Origin: Liopterus haemorrhoidalis
Taxonomy: Eukaryota > Arthropoda > Insecta > Coleoptera > Dytiscidae
Direction of reading: 5' to 3'
DNA: 64,000 nucleotides
Assembly: GCA_963971575.1 (NCBI GenBank)
Contig: OZ020611.1
Span: 220,774,260 to 220,838,259 of the forward strand
Numbering within the stretch: the first letter of the stretch is position 1; each line of letters starts with the position of its first letter. Below the pieces are notes generated by a model that did no database searches, was not told where the DNA came from, and was given only the letters and a program-made list of their open reading frames with translations. The position numbers were made by a program, and so were the translations under genes. Below are positions 1-11,660 of this stretch, one piece after another.

Positions 1-1180
1 ACGTATATCTATTTTGTTGTGCTTTTTTTACTTTGTTTATTTTATTGATGGGATTATTACATGTGCAATATTCATTACATACTTTGAAGAGACATTTTCA
101 TGTTTCAAGCTTCCAGTTCAAATAAAACTATGACATTATGGAATTTGTTTACTAAACCTTTTGAATTTTATCTGCAAGCGCTTTGAAAATATTCATTTGC
201 TTCAAAAAAGCTCGAGACATTATTGAAAATCGTATAAACATTATACTGTAAACATTAAATATTTTATTATTAAAAGAACAAAATGAAATACATGCAACTA
301 ATAAAATATGGGAGTATGGCATATGTTGCTTAATTTCTGACTCGTAATAAGCGTGATAGACATTTGAAAAAAATTTACGTTATTCTATCTAGTGGTTGTC
401 AATTTATGGTAGTCGAACTTTTGAGGCACTTTTCTTTAAGGGGTTACGGCAGGTGAAATGTAGCGCCGAATTTTGTAAAATATGGAAAATTAATAAAGTG
501 TGAATTGGCTTACATTTCAGTATTCCGTGGGTATTTCATCAGTGAAAAAAGTCAATAGAGGGCTGAAATGATAGATTCTTGGAATAACGCCGCACCTCGA
601 ATCAATCCTTTATTTTAAGATATACAAAAAATTGTTCAGAAGAAAAGTTAAACAAGATGAAAGGGTCCACTAAAGGGCTATAATAAGAATTCTGCATCAC
701 TTACGGTTTCACAGAAATTGTTCAATTTCTTATCTAGCATAGGGCATCGGTACTTTATTTATTTATTTTTTTTTTCTTGAAAGTAAATTAAATATACTTT
801 ACAATGATATCAAAATATCATGCTTCAATTTTAACCATTTCAAAATGGCGAAAATTTCCCTGCTTACTATTCCGTCCCAATTTATGTGCATTTATTAACA
901 AAAATTCCGAAATTGCTATTTTGGTTAATATCAATATGCTTTACTTTAATTTGTTCAGATTTTTAGAGAATCCACTTTGGGAAACAGGGTGGGAGACAAA
1001 ATATTTTAAACACGTTTTTGATAAGATTCGCGCCAAATAATTTGTAACATAACTTTGTACTTGCACTGCACATCAAAACTCAAGATTTTCCATATAACGA
1101 ATTCATAATCCTAGAGCTGTTTGATATGAACTCTCCGGGTTCGCTGATTGGGTGCATTGATTACTAGGATGGATTTAAAG
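1..1180. other. Unassigned AT-rich stretch
   Basis: No coding region is supported. The last ~80 bases before 1181 align imperfectly, as reverse complement, with the bases just after 4855, so they may be internal leader sequence of the LTR-like repeat next door. Confidence 0.4.
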
Positions 1181-1700
1181 GTTGTTGAATTAAACTCGAC
1201 ATTTTAACTAACAAACTTTAATTATGATTACAGGTTTAATATTTACATTCCTATATGCTTTAGAATGACAATTATATTGATAACAGGTAGTCCAAGTTTC
1301 GAGTCATATATTTACGAAAACATCAAAACTATGGAAGGAATTTTTCAAATGAAATACTAATTTATCGACTAGACACCAAATCCAACACTACTGTTTCAAA
1401 ATACCGAATGACTCTCATAAATTTCTACGAATATCTTCTCCAACTCTTTAGATGGACACTAAATATACGTAAGGATACTACTTATACTTGGAGTTACTCG
1501 TTATTTTAACTTCATTTACACTCTTTGGCTATTATCCCTTACAAGAGTCATTGATTAACCACGTTATAAATGTCTCTAATCCACGACGGAAAAAATCTAA
1601 TTGCCCTTAAACTAGTATTAACCCTATGATTGTCTAAATTAAACTTTGCGAGAGACTTACATTACCCATCTGAAACAATGTTATGTTATCCGTGACCGGG
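1181..1700 (-). repeat. LTR-like repeat, inverted partner of 4539-4855
   Basis: Read on the minus strand this segment aligns over most of its length with the plus strand at 4539-4855. Shared blocks include a near-identical end at 1181-1215 (GTCGAGTTTAATTCAACAACC on the minus strand, in part), an ATTTACATT-containing block, and a GTCGTGGA...GACAT block. This copy carries about 200 extra bases in the middle. The similarity continues, weaker, beyond the end into 1100-1180. That pattern suggests a retrotransposon LTR followed by its leader. No primer-binding site, gag or pol was recognised, so the LTR call is inference. Confidence 0.45.
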
Positions 1701-2124
1701 GTCATCTGGTATATCTCAAAACCTAGGCGACAGTTATAGCTAATAATATAAATAGTCTAATCCCCCAAGAACAATATCCAAAACTTTTACATTTTTTATA
1801 TTCTCAAGACAGAGATTATTTGTTTTCACATATGGTCCGAACACGTATCATCTAATTATTTGACACTTTTGTAATTAATATAGTATTTCCGATGCCCTTC
1901 TCCTCTTCATATTAGAGTTTTAAGGTATACTAAAAAACATGTCATACCTTTAAGTGTCCCTTTCCACGATATGTATTATTTTTTATCATTTAACATGTTT
2001 TAATATATTTATGACTGGTTTTATATTAGTTTTAATTTTGAAATCTTATTTCTGAAAAAATTATCTCCTTTGAAAAGCAATCTAATGCAATTACAGTAGT
2101 TTTCAGGTGAAAGTTAGATAGATA

Positions 2125-2690
2125 ACGGGTGTTTTTTTTAGAGGTATAGAACTTTAAATTGCAATAAAACAGCGATGGATTATTCGATTGACATGAATTT
2201 TTTTTTATTCGAAAGATAATCTTGTGGCATTACATTAAATCATACCAACAAGACGGCGCAACATGTCACACAGCTCGTGCCACAATCGATTTATTGAAAG
2301 ACACGTTTGGTGACCGCCTAATTTCACGTTTTGGACCTGTGAATTGGCCTCCAAGATCTTGTGATTTAACACCGCTGGACTACTTTCTGTGGGGCTATGT
2401 AAAGTCATTGGTCTATGCGGATAAGCCACAAACGCTTGACCATTTGGAAGACAACATTCGCCGTGTTATTGCCGATATACGGCCACAAATGTTGGAAAAA
2501 GTCATCGAAAATTGGACGTCCAGATTGGACTACATCCGAGCCAGCCGTGGCGGTCATATGCCAGAAATCATATTTAAAATGTAATGCCACAAGATTATCT
2601 TCCGAATAAAAAAAAATTCATGTCAATCGAATAATCCATCGTTGTTTTATTGCAATTTAAAGTTCTATACCTCTAAAAAAAAACACCCAT
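2125..2690 (+). mobile_element. Mariner-superfamily deletion derivative with ~110-bp terminal inverted repeats
   Basis: The ends are long, nearly perfect inverted repeats (about 2125-2235 and 2580-2690) starting A(C/T)GGGTGTTTTTTTT and flanked by TA at 2123-2124 and 2691-2692, the Tc1/mariner target site. The repeats reach into the coding frame: the stop codon of the transposase lies inside the right repeat. Only the C-terminal third of a transposase remains between them. At 566 bp this is an internal deletion product that needs transposase from elsewhere. The repeat arms differ at only a few positions. Confidence 0.85.
2222..2584 (+). pseudogene. C-terminal fragment of a Tc1/mariner transposase with DD41D-like spacing
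   Basis: The 120-residue open frame has no ATG; it opens at TTG inside the left repeat. It contains QQDGATCHTA, WPPRSCDLTPLDYFLWGYVK and a C-terminal SRGGHMPEIIFK. Asp11 of QQDGA and Asp53 of PLDYF fit the second and third catalytic acids of the DDE/D nuclease, with 41 residues between them rather than the 34 of classical mariner. The N-terminal DNA-binding domain and the first catalytic Asp are gone, so the product cannot transpose. The frame itself has no stop or shift, which suggests a fairly recent deletion. Confidence 0.85.
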
Positions 2691-4538
2691 TATATGTAGA
2701 AAAAATAAAATAGAAACATTCGTAAACATTAAAAACTACTGTTTTAATGCTTAAATTCATTTAATTCTGCTATGATTTGTCGTATAAATATCAATATCTA
2801 GAAAGCATCGACATCCAGGTGCTATCCAGATCATTATTATTGCCAAATAATGGTTAAAACTGGCAGCATCTCCCATTTCAGGAAAAATGTGTTTGCAAAA
2901 CTTATTAATACAGAATTCTAATAAAATGTTCTTGTGTTATCGGATTTACCAATTCACATTTTTTTATCTGATTGTAAATCGTATAATCACAAAAAAATCT
3001 TACTAAAAATAAGATTTAGTATTCCGTGATATAATATCGCAGCACACTTAAGTTTCCCATTGACCGGAGCTTGAGGCTAAGAACAAAGAGTCCTAAAGCT
3101 GCGGCTGTTCATCGTGGCGATGACATCAGATACGATGAGTTCAAGTACTACCGTACAAAAGTCCACTTGATTTTCATTTACGTTTTGTATCGCTAAATGG
3201 CGAGTGATGCTAGAACAGTAAGGAGATCGGGAGATCTGTTGTTATTTTAAATTCAGATTTTTGTTCAGATTTTCTTTCCCTTTTATATTATCTACTTTGC
3301 ATGTGAAGGATAACAAAACAACGGGGTCAACAAGCAGAACGTGGAATATATTTTTAAGATATATTTTTTGAGATGAATTGTTGGTTTTGTAGAAACTTGT
3401 AGCTGTGGTTTTTATAAATAAATTTGATGACATCACAGACTTAAACCAGCCAGTGGTTCATATCTCTCTTTCATCCTGGGTACTGTCAAATAAATTGACT
3501 TTTGTACTCACACTACTTCACTATTTTGTTCGTCTCTTATTTTGTTTTGACGCTCTTTAGAACAAACAGAACAAAAAGTTTCACAGGGAGATCCTCAATT
3601 TGCAGTTTCTTCATATTTCCCACGAAACCCCAAAAATTAAATTATAAAATGGATATTTAATTTATTTTTCGAATCAAGTTTGGTAAAAAGGTGTGTCGCA
3701 AATAATACCTTTCTACCATTCATTGTCAGTTACTTTTTATATTAATATTTTTTAGTTTTTCTTAGTTTGTTTATGTATTGTCACTCCAAATTTCAGTGTT
3801 TCTGGAAATTATTCTTTCTTCAAACATCATTCTCTGGAGTTACTTAGTTTGATTATTGTATTTTTGACATAATTCCTAGGTGTCCGAGATTTTCAAGTTG
3901 CCACTCGATCCTTCCGATTTAACCCAACAAATATTTTTTATGGTAGCCAAAGCCGCCGGTTTTACGTATCCACTGAAGCATGCCTTATATTCCAAAATAT
4001 TAATTTAGATATATTGATACTGGGAAGACCAAGAGGGCAACGGCCAAGAATTTTTTAGAGCTATATTTGATCTCATAATCCAACGTTTAGAAATCGAGTG
4101 AGTTAACCACTTTAAACAACATCTTTGGACAATCAATCTACTAGGGAACTAAGAAATTTTTCGACCATTTATCTTCCTCGTTCGCTATTTCAGAAATAAA
4201 ATTTCATAAATAAATTCATTATAATCATTCAATTAAAAAAATATATTAAAAATGTTAAAATGATAAAAAAAAATCTATTTCTCAGAAAGGGCATTTAAGA
4301 TGAGGGCAGATATGTTTATTATTATAACGTGAGACTTCTATAAACTTAACATGAAAATGAAATTATAAATTGGAATATTGATGACAACTCTATCAATAAA
4401 TTAGATTAGAAGTATTTGGATCATATAGGAAAGTCTATTACTCTTTGTCTGAAATATAAATATTAATTTGGTTACTTGTCTGGGGAGATTATGCAATTTA
4501 AGTTATGAATAATAAATGTCGTCTCGATTGACCGGGGT
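2691..4538. other. Unassigned stretch between the inverted LTR-like repeats
   Basis: No open frame of interest, repeat boundary or RNA gene was recognised. Composition is AT-rich with poly-A/T runs and a mildly GC-richer patch near 3050-3240. Confidence 0.4.
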
Positions 4539-4855
4539 GTGAAATGATATTACATAGTTGGGTGATGTAAGCTTTTCAGGGTAGTCGTGTTTTAAGTAGT
4601 GCAGTTTAGGCAGTCATAAGATGAAGACAATGTTTAAGATTTTTTATTTTAAGAGTCGTGGAGACTTATGACAGACATGTGTTGTCCAGTGGTTAAATTA
4701 TTGTTTAAAGAGTCTAGTGTTTAGTGCTTGTGAATGTGTGTCTCATTTGAATTTAGCGTATCAACGTAATTGTAAGTCTAGTGTAAATAATGTAAATATT
4801 TAAACCATATCATAATTAAAGTAGATTAGTTAAAATGTCGAGTTTAATTCAACAA
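4539..4855 (+). repeat. LTR-like repeat, plus orientation
   Basis: Inverted partner of 1181-1700 (see there). The conserved end lies at 4830-4855 and is followed by CCTTAACTCC and about 60 bases that also match, in inverse, the sequence left of 1181. A TG-starting boundary near 4539 is possible but not proven. Confidence 0.45.
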
Positions 4856-5524
4856 CCCTTAACTCCTTCCTAAGAATCGTAGCAACCAGCTAACGAACTT
4901 GGAGAAGGGGTCCAGACTTGATCCGCTCGCAAGTCTTGGAACCCATAATGTGAGGGAGATCTAGAGTTTGAGGGAAGTATAAAGTAAGTACAAATGAAAT
5001 AGCAGTATTATATTCAAATAATTCATCGTGACATTTTATATAAAATATAGTAGGTTCTCCACAAAATGTTTGCAGTTGGTTACTGCAGTTGTCAGTAATT
5101 CACCAGGTTTCACAGCATATCTTCTTCATTTTCTTTCATGTATTTTCCAATATTTGACATAATCCTCTGTTTTTTCCCCTTTTTTTTTTTTTCGCTATAT
5201 TCTTTGTTATCTTCAGCCAGTGTTTGCCAGCTACTTCCTAAATAACGACAGAACATCTTTTAGGCGGCTGGTCTACACTTATTTTGCTGTTTCTATGACG
5301 CCAGTAACCGATATTTTTTGCCCACCATTCATTAGTTCATCTACCCAGATATGCCCGTAAAACCAGTTTTTTTTTCTTCATTTATAGTTTGATGAAGCGG
5401 AAACTATGACGTTATCACTAAGCTTCATTTTTACGAGAAAGGGGTAAAAACGTCGGTCAAAGTCTATTATAAAACAGTATTGAAGTCGATAGTTAAAGCA
5501 CTGAACATCTCCCTCTTTGCTGGT
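4856..5524. other. Leader-like sequence, then unassigned DNA
   Basis: The first ~80 bases continue the inverted similarity to 1100-1180. The rest shows nothing I can name. Confidence 0.35.
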
Positions 5525-5975
5525 CACCAATGGAGCTACTAGCAAGATTTAGCGCCCAACACATAAAGAGAAGGCTGCGCAGCAGTAGCTTGAAGTCAAT
5601 GTACCGGACTTCATTTCTTAAGTTGCTTGGCTACTTAACAGGTCTAACATCAACCCTCTGGACTTCAAATTTTACTTGTAAACACCCTAAATCGCTATAC
5701 TGAAACGCTTCCTGATGAAGGCAACGGAGAATTTTTCTGCAAAAACCTTTCGTAATTCTATTCACGAGTGGCCACATAGACTAAAGCGCTGTATAATGGC
5801 CAGAAGTGGTCATTTTAAAACTTACAGGTCTTTCTTGTTTAAGATACACCTATGTATTCTGTTATAATAGAAAATTAAAATATCTTTAAGCATCTTGTAC
5901 AACTTCATTGAAAACTGAAATGTTCTAGTGAAAACTTTCACTGTAACAGTATTTACGACAAAATACGAAGCAATA
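5525..5975 (+). pseudogene. Tc1/mariner transposase C-terminal remnant
   Basis: Conceptual translation across shifts gives QQDLAP, HKEKAAQQ, LEVNVPDFIS, then NINPLDFKFY, and finally RNSIHEWPHRLKRCIMARSG. This is the order expected for the second catalytic Asp, the following helix, the third catalytic Asp and the WP.RL..C....GHF ending of Tc1-like transposases. At least two stops and two frameshifts make it non-functional. The 3' part (about 5745-5975) recurs at 58650-58860 in the same orientation, so both belong to one family. Confidence 0.7.
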
Positions 5976-6164
5976 GGTAAATCATCTTCTTAAAGTGGCT
6001 ATTTTAATTTTGATGGCTGGAGCCTTAAACAGTTCAATTGTTGTTTTATTGAACCACACCCTTAAATTCTTCAACCGATAGGTAAATGCCATCTAATATT
6101 ATATTTCGGTGTTATGGATTAAATGGCATTATTGCTTTACCTTTATTAATGAGTTGTCCTGCTT

Positions 6165-6440
6165 TTATTGACTCCATGTAACACATATATAATAGTACTG
6201 AATTAATATCAGTATTATAAATAAACAATTTATCATCTTAGATATTATAGATGAAGGGCAGCGGTTATTGAGGGAGCTGGTAGCTTGTCTTGTCTTTCGA
6301 ATCCTTACGTCAGCATTTAAGTTAGCATCTGTTCCTTCGCTTTTGCTTACTATGCTACCAAGGTAGAAAATCTTCTGGCCTGGACAATGAAATTCAATCA
6401 CCTTAACACACTTGTTTGATTTGTATTTTTTAAATGACCT
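6165..6440 (-). pseudogene. Non-LTR retrotransposon RT fragment, C-terminal of the catalytic domain
   Basis: The minus-strand frame (78 codons) reads ...IFYLGSIVSKSEGTDANLNA...RIRKTRQATSSLNN and then VTWSQ before the stop. FxYLGS, the acidic stretch, RI.K.RQA...L and the final TWS match the thumb region found after the YADD box in RTE-like LINEs. A small indel lies before the last motif. No catalytic box, 5' part or 3' tail is left. The clade is uncertain. Confidence 0.65.
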
Positions 6441-7062
6441 TCTGAATCGAAATTAAAAAATGTGTTAAAAATAAATAATATATTAAATATTTTAACTTTT
6501 ATGCAGCTTGATAGATGACTATCCTACAATATCTGGTACAATCGTTAATAGTACTACCTATAAATATTTATAAACCATATGCACCGTAACAGTTTCCAAG
6601 CTGCTCGTCAAAAATTACTATTTTAGAATCCATCAAACAATAAGTTGATTTAAAACGTTACATGTCCAATATATTCCAACGTTACTTTCAGAACTAAAAC
6701 CCTGAATATTTCAGTTGCAGAAATAAGGCATGAAATAAAAATCTCCTTCTATAAATAATTTAAAGATACGAACATAAAGCACAAATAGTAATATAACTGG
6801 AAATTTTATTTTCCCCTTTTCGCAAAACTCTTATATATTATACATGAAAACGTTTTACCCTACATTTAAACAACTATAGTCAAATTTATCTTAGGGTCAA
6901 GCTCATGTATTTATTTTTATGCGAATGGAACCTCCGCTCCATTTCACATTGATCCGAACAGAAAACATTTGAAAGCCTCAACAAAATCTGACATGAACCT
7001 GATATTTTATTTGACTTTCCATGATAACAGTGGCGGCCGGTGACATCTCGGCGAAGGGGATT
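6441..7062. other. Unassigned AT-rich stretch
   Basis: Nothing recognisable beyond AT-rich sequence. Confidence 0.4.
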
Positions 7063-7441
7063 TGCAACAAGAAAAAAAAAAAAAAAAACTGTCCAGTGTG
7101 AATTTTCACATATTTCAGGGTTTTGTAGTTATTTATTAAGAAATACCAAATTGTGAATATATATACTTCGTCAGCCCATATACGTCACACAGTAGTCTCA
7201 CCGAACCGTAGTGTTCACAACTGTACTGCTACTTTATATTGGACACGGGCCTCAACAACTACCACGGTGACACAGTTCGTGTTGGGAACGGTGATAAATT
7301 TATTATGTGATGTTTTTTTATTTTTAATGAGGATAAGATGATAAGGTCTAGTATTTGTATTACCATACCCTTACCGGGATTCAAACCCGGGACCTTTAGC
7401 ACGGGAAGCAGGATCGTTACCTATACGCTACCGAGGTCGGC
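7063..7441 (-). mobile_element. tRNA-derived SINE
   Basis: The minus strand starting at 7441 resembles a tRNA: A-box-like TAGCGTATAGGTA, then GGGTTTGAATCC (7377-7388) matching the pol III B box, with a pairable CCCGG/CCGGG arm around it. A ~280-bp body follows and ends in a core (about 7091-7150) that recurs at 14193-14250 and 42930-42990. A homopolymer run at 7072-7088 closes the element. Transcription would rely on the internal pol III promoter. It is not a functional tRNA gene, because the acceptor stem does not pair and the body continues past the tRNA. Confidence 0.7.
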
Positions 7442-7644
7442 AAGAGTATATATTAAAAATCACAAATTTCTATAACTTTTGAAAGAGAAATCCGTGTGCT
7501 TCTAGATACTTAATTGAACCATAATTAAGCTTCGCCCGCATCAAGAACCAGTCATAGCTATCCAGTTCTCCAGTCAGCTAGATAAATGTAGTAGGCAAGG
7601 TGTTGCAAAAAATTCGATAACTATCGAAATAATTATCAGATCGA

Positions 7645-8345
7645 AAATTCCTCTAGTAAGACTCCGATTCACATTATTGTGCATTATTAAGAATATTTTC
7701 AGATATTAGATGAATCCTCCCTGGGTTATAGAGTGTAGTACAAGAGATTTTTAACACATATTTGGCAAAAACCGTGTTTTAATAATGAGATTTCAAAAAT
7801 TACTTGTTCCTTAATCTACGTCTTAAAAACTTTATTTTTATGCAACACAATAAATTTAAAAAAATTATATATTTTTTTCTACGAGACAAAAAATTTATGT
7901 TTTTCAAAAACCGATTCTATTCAAAAATTCCTGTTGAATTGTTCCGGTTCTCATTAATGTACATTATTGAAATATTTTAGACCAACCCTTTTGAGAAATA
8001 GGCTTGGAGACAAAAGTTTCATGCCAAATTTTTGGCGAAATCTCGTAAAGAATATAGATTTTTGAATAATCTAAATTTTGGTTTCTCTGCCTATTGAGAG
8101 GTTTCATTTGATATCGAACTCAAATTTTTAAAAATTTTTTTATTTTCGTAGTATACATGTTTGTTAATATATTTCCACCATATGATTTTTTAAACTTACG
8201 ATAGATTTCCTATATGTGGGTCAGAGGTTTGTACAATCATGCTAATTTTCTATATCCAGTTGTTTGACATCAAATTTCTACAATACAGGCAGACAGAAAC
8301 ATGAGGTTATCAGGGTTTTTTGGTCATGTATATAAAACTCTATAA
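7645..8345 (+). repeat. Dispersed GACA-type repeat, two partial copies
   Basis: About 7645-7860 and 7900-8345 resemble the sequences at 14713-15265, 45355-45745 and (minus) 47393-47945. Shared landmarks are AAATTCCTGTTG, GTGCATTA or GTACATTA, TTTGGC.AAA, a GTATAAGCATGC-like block and a final GGTTTTTTGGTCAT. This copy keeps only two GACA units (8289-8297). No coding capacity is seen. Confidence 0.65.
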
Positions 8346-8789
8346 AGCTTTGTTCTGGTTCCTTTATTAAGAAATAATAGAAAATAAAAAAGATCTCCTT
8401 TTTGAAAACTTTTATTTGGAAAATGAAATCCATTCTTTTAATCTTGATTTACGTAGATAGATATGGATTTAATCTTTATTTTTTCCTAGAAATATCGCGG
8501 AAAAAATTTATTGTATCAAAACATCGATAGTCCGATAAATATCAGTCTTACATTGTTAGAAACATCGACTAAATATATTTATTAGAAACGAAGCTATATT
8601 TGTTTAAGGTTTTGATTAAATAACCGACAATTATTTTGGAACAACTTCCAAATATTATATTATTCGCATATATTATGTGGTTACGAAGTATATTGGTATA
8701 TTTTTTTTTCAAATATAAACATAATGAATAATAAATAACACATTTGATAATGTGCCACAAAATATTTTATTAAAACTTGATAAAATAAC
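8346..8789. other. Unassigned AT-rich stretch
   Basis: No gene, repeat end or RNA was recognised. Confidence 0.4.
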
Positions 8790-8935
8790 CGAAGATCTGA
8801 CAAGTATTGGTATATAGGGCACCTGACAAGACCTTACAATGAACAGATCAAGATGGAGGCATTATGTGAGTGAGGTCAAAAGTCAATCTGACTGACAGTG
8901 CCCAAAGAAGCAAAAGAAGAAGAAGAAATTTGATA
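8790..8935 (+). pseudogene. 3' end of an RTE-like LINE with AAG tail
   Basis: The frame ending at the TGA at 8892-8894 reads NRSRWRHYVSEVKSQSD, the usual C-terminus (.DR.RWR..V.EAK) of RTE-like LINE polyproteins. It is followed by a short 3' UTR ending CCCAAAGAAGCAAAAGAAGAAGAAG, i.e. the simple-repeat tail of such elements. Everything 5' is missing. Confidence 0.6.
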
Positions 8936-9429
8936 TATATTTCTTGTTAGGCCATCTTCAAAACGACGAATGTTGACAATTTTACCTAAATATACAGGGT
9001 AACGTATTACTTACAAATTGGTGGGAGAAGGGATTAGAAAATATAACTGATCATAATCTAAAAAATGGGAGATTCCAACAGATCCAGTTGTTCGTTGATA
9101 AGATTATGCCCTTTCCGTTGGCATATTTAATTTCAAATGCCTCGAAAAAGTACATGGGTTTCCTTTTTTATTTTCAAAATGTAAAATATCTAAATTTTCT
9201 TCTTTACAATGCTTACTATTTTCTATTAGATGTTTCGCTAAATTAAAATTTTCGACTTTATTATATTTCCACGCCCTCAATGTTCTTTCAATCTGACTTT
9301 AAAATGACGTTTTGTTTGCCTTATATAATATGCAACACAATCATTACATTGAAATTTGTAAATATAATAATGAAAAGCATTGCCAAGTGCGCTATTTACT
9401 ATTATTTATTCATCACGTTTCATCAAGAG
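8936..9429. other. Unassigned stretch
   Basis: Short open frames on the plus strand have no recognisable motifs. Confidence 0.35.
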
Positions 9430-9745
9430 TTAATAGCTACATCTCATCATCATTGGCGTGGCAGCCCGAAATGACTCAAGGCGTCCTGTTTCCCGGTTTC
9501 ATGACCATGTTTTCAATCTATGTACATTCGGGAGTAATATGGTCAGTACTACGTCCATTTTTTAGGGTACACAGAAAGGCACCTACAGTTTAAAGCCGGT
9601 TGCAAACGGTTAAGCAGAACCCGTAATTTGTGTAAATATTTTTACACAAATACTTTGACATAAGCAGGAATTGAATTCACATTCGTGCCCTCGCCTAGCG
9701 GCCAAGTAGCAGATACAGACGATTTCACGTTTGCAGCTACAGGCT
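9430..9745 (-). mobile_element. Possible SINE-like repeat
   Basis: On the minus strand, GTGAATTCAATTCC near 9670 resembles a degenerate pol III B box, preceded by CTACTTGGCCGCTAGGCG where an A-box region could lie. The minus strand ends in ATGATGATGAG near 9445. Only the partial box match supports this; it could be another GC-richer repeat. Confidence 0.3.
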
Positions 9746-10689
9746 GCATAGCAACATCTATCAATATAAATAAACATAATAAAATAAGTAAAACATGAAA
9801 TATTTTTCCTTTTCTGAATTTTTTATGTGCTGCAGTTCCGCAGTGTTTACATACAAGCCGCCACTGGTGGATATAGAAGCGAGGTAAGTCATCCGTTGAC
9901 AGGGGAGACCGAAGCTGATGCCGATGCTGATGCGATTGTTGTCGGACGCAGCCTTCTTAGATCCTCACATAATCTCACGGTCAATTTACCGATATCTCCA
10001 AGATAGCGATGTGATATTGTACACAGTTGTTCTACTCTTATATCCGTGACGTTAAGTGTCTGTGAAACAAAAGACGGAAAAGGGAAGACAGAAGGAGATC
10101 GCTGATAAATTGAGGTGTGTGATTGAAGATGAGTTAATAGTTTAAGTGGAATCGAGTGTACGATGTCTCCATTGTAAAGTTATATAATAAACGTTAACGG
10201 TTACGGTTCGATATTTAATGTTGTATAATATTTTTATGGGGTTTCGCTGCAATTATTGATCGAATGTATTTGGCGACGTTATTATGTGCTGTCAAATGAG
10301 AACAAATGATAACTACCAGTTTCATGAAAATGTAATATAGTTAATTACAAAATGTCGCGCCAAACTGAAAAATACATTGTTTAGTATTGTAACTTTGAAA
10401 AGGCAAACATGTTGAAAATACATTTTAAAATTTGTGCAGGTGTCAATTTTGATACAGTTCAGTTTTCATACATATATCATATGCACAAGTCAACAAAAGG
10501 TCCGAATCGCAAATGTCTAGAACATCATAAGAGGGGAGGTCAAAAAGTTCGCGGAATGAAAGGCTTATCAGAGGGTTTGTGCAAAACTGTGCAGGTAATG
10601 CAATTGTATGACTCATCATTAGTAACTGTGACAAGTTTGAACTTGCTTGCTTCATTAGGCTATTAGATATTGCCAAATAAACAAGTAAA
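9746..10689. other. Unassigned stretch
   Basis: A mildly GC-richer patch near 9850-10000 and otherwise AT-rich DNA. Short open frames overlap on both strands at 10409-10748; I recognise none. Confidence 0.35.
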
Positions 10690-11169
10690 AACCTGTAGAG
10701 CACTCCAAATTTGGACAAAATTGAGTTTTGGGTCATAAAATTCCTCACAAAACAAGGAAAAACACTTCAAACCATTTTGGAAGAGATGTTAATGGTTTAT
10801 GAGGACTGTTGCTCTAAAAAATCCATGGTTTGCAAATGGCATAGCCTTTTTAAACAAGCCAGAGGGTTGATTGATCATCAGCACCTTGGGATGTCAAAAG
10901 TCAGTGCAAGATGGGTGCCGAGAATACTCACGGTGCGAAACGACAGCGCGAAAACGACAGCGCATCGAGTGTTCCCGAAAGTTTTTAAACCTCTACAGAG
11001 AAAACAAAGATGAAGTTATGAATCGGATTACTGGAGATGAAAGTTGGGTTCATCATTATGAGCCTGAATCGAAACAAGAGATAACACCCCCCAAAAAGTT
11101 CACAGTCACCAGGGAAAAACCAGATTGTAAGTTGGCAATGCAGTTAGAAAATAGTTCACCTAAGCGATG
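10690..11169 (+). pseudogene. Mariner (irritans-like) transposase, deleted and frameshifted
   Basis: The first frame starts at 10711 with TTG where the ATG should be and reads DKIEFWVIKFLTKQGKTLQ, the first helix-turn-helix of irritans-type mariner transposases, through KSMVCKWHSLFKQ. It then jumps to HLGMSKVSARWVPR, so about 60 codons carrying the second DNA-binding helix are deleted. After a shift, a second frame reads RENKDEVMNRITGDESWVHHYEPESKQ, which includes the first catalytic Asp (TGDE). The second and third catalytic acids and the C-terminus are absent, and no terminal inverted repeat is clear. Confidence 0.8.
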
Positions 11170-11220
11170 AGTTGTTAATTTTGAAGCATGAAACCTTGGA
11201 GAAGAAATCAAAATATAACA

Positions 11221-11245
11221 TTATTTATTTATTTATTTATTTATT
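11221..11245. repeat. Short TTTA microsatellite
   Basis: About six perfect TTTA units followed by an A run. Confidence 0.85.
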
Positions 11246-11557
11246 TAAAAAAATATGTTACACAACAGGAGGAATAATAATTATTATTTAAATTTAATAC
11301 AGCAGTTTTACTCGTGACATCTCTTCTTTTAATCGAAACTTATTTAACTGGTAGCATTAGGTTGAGCAGGCAACGAATTATCAAGATTCGCCCGTTATCA
11401 CGAGAAGTATCTGAAACAACTCTTCGATTCCACATTTTTGTTGCCCATGATAAAAAAGGTTAAGGATAACAAATTTAGAAAAAGGTTCCCATCGCCTAGA
11501 TAGGCATGATTGAGGAAGAAATGGTTAGTTCTCCGTTTCTAGATCGCTAGTAATAGA

Positions 11558-11652
11558 CAGGGCCGGATCTCCATGCGACCTGTTTTGGAACCGCGGGGCC
11601 TGCTGTTGACCACGGGGCCATGTGCTGCTGCACATGCCTCGCGCCGGCCCTG
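11558..11652. mobile_element. 95-bp hAT-type MITE
   Basis: The element begins CAGGGCCGG and ends CCGGCCCTG (9-bp perfect terminal inverted repeats). It is flanked by the identical 8-bp direct repeat GTAATAGA at 11550-11557 and 11653-11660. CAGGG-type ends with an 8-bp duplication are the hAT signature. It is GC-rich against an AT-rich background and codes for nothing. Confidence 0.85.
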
Positions 11653-11660
11653 GTAATAGA

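Noticed and set aside
5704..5740. CTGATGA at 5704 as a third hammerhead
   Set aside because: No GAAAC or cleavage triplet follows; it codes part of the Tc1 remnant.
7365..7441. Functional tRNA gene on the minus strand
   Set aside because: B box and T-arm are good, but the acceptor stem does not pair and the sequence continues into a SINE body.
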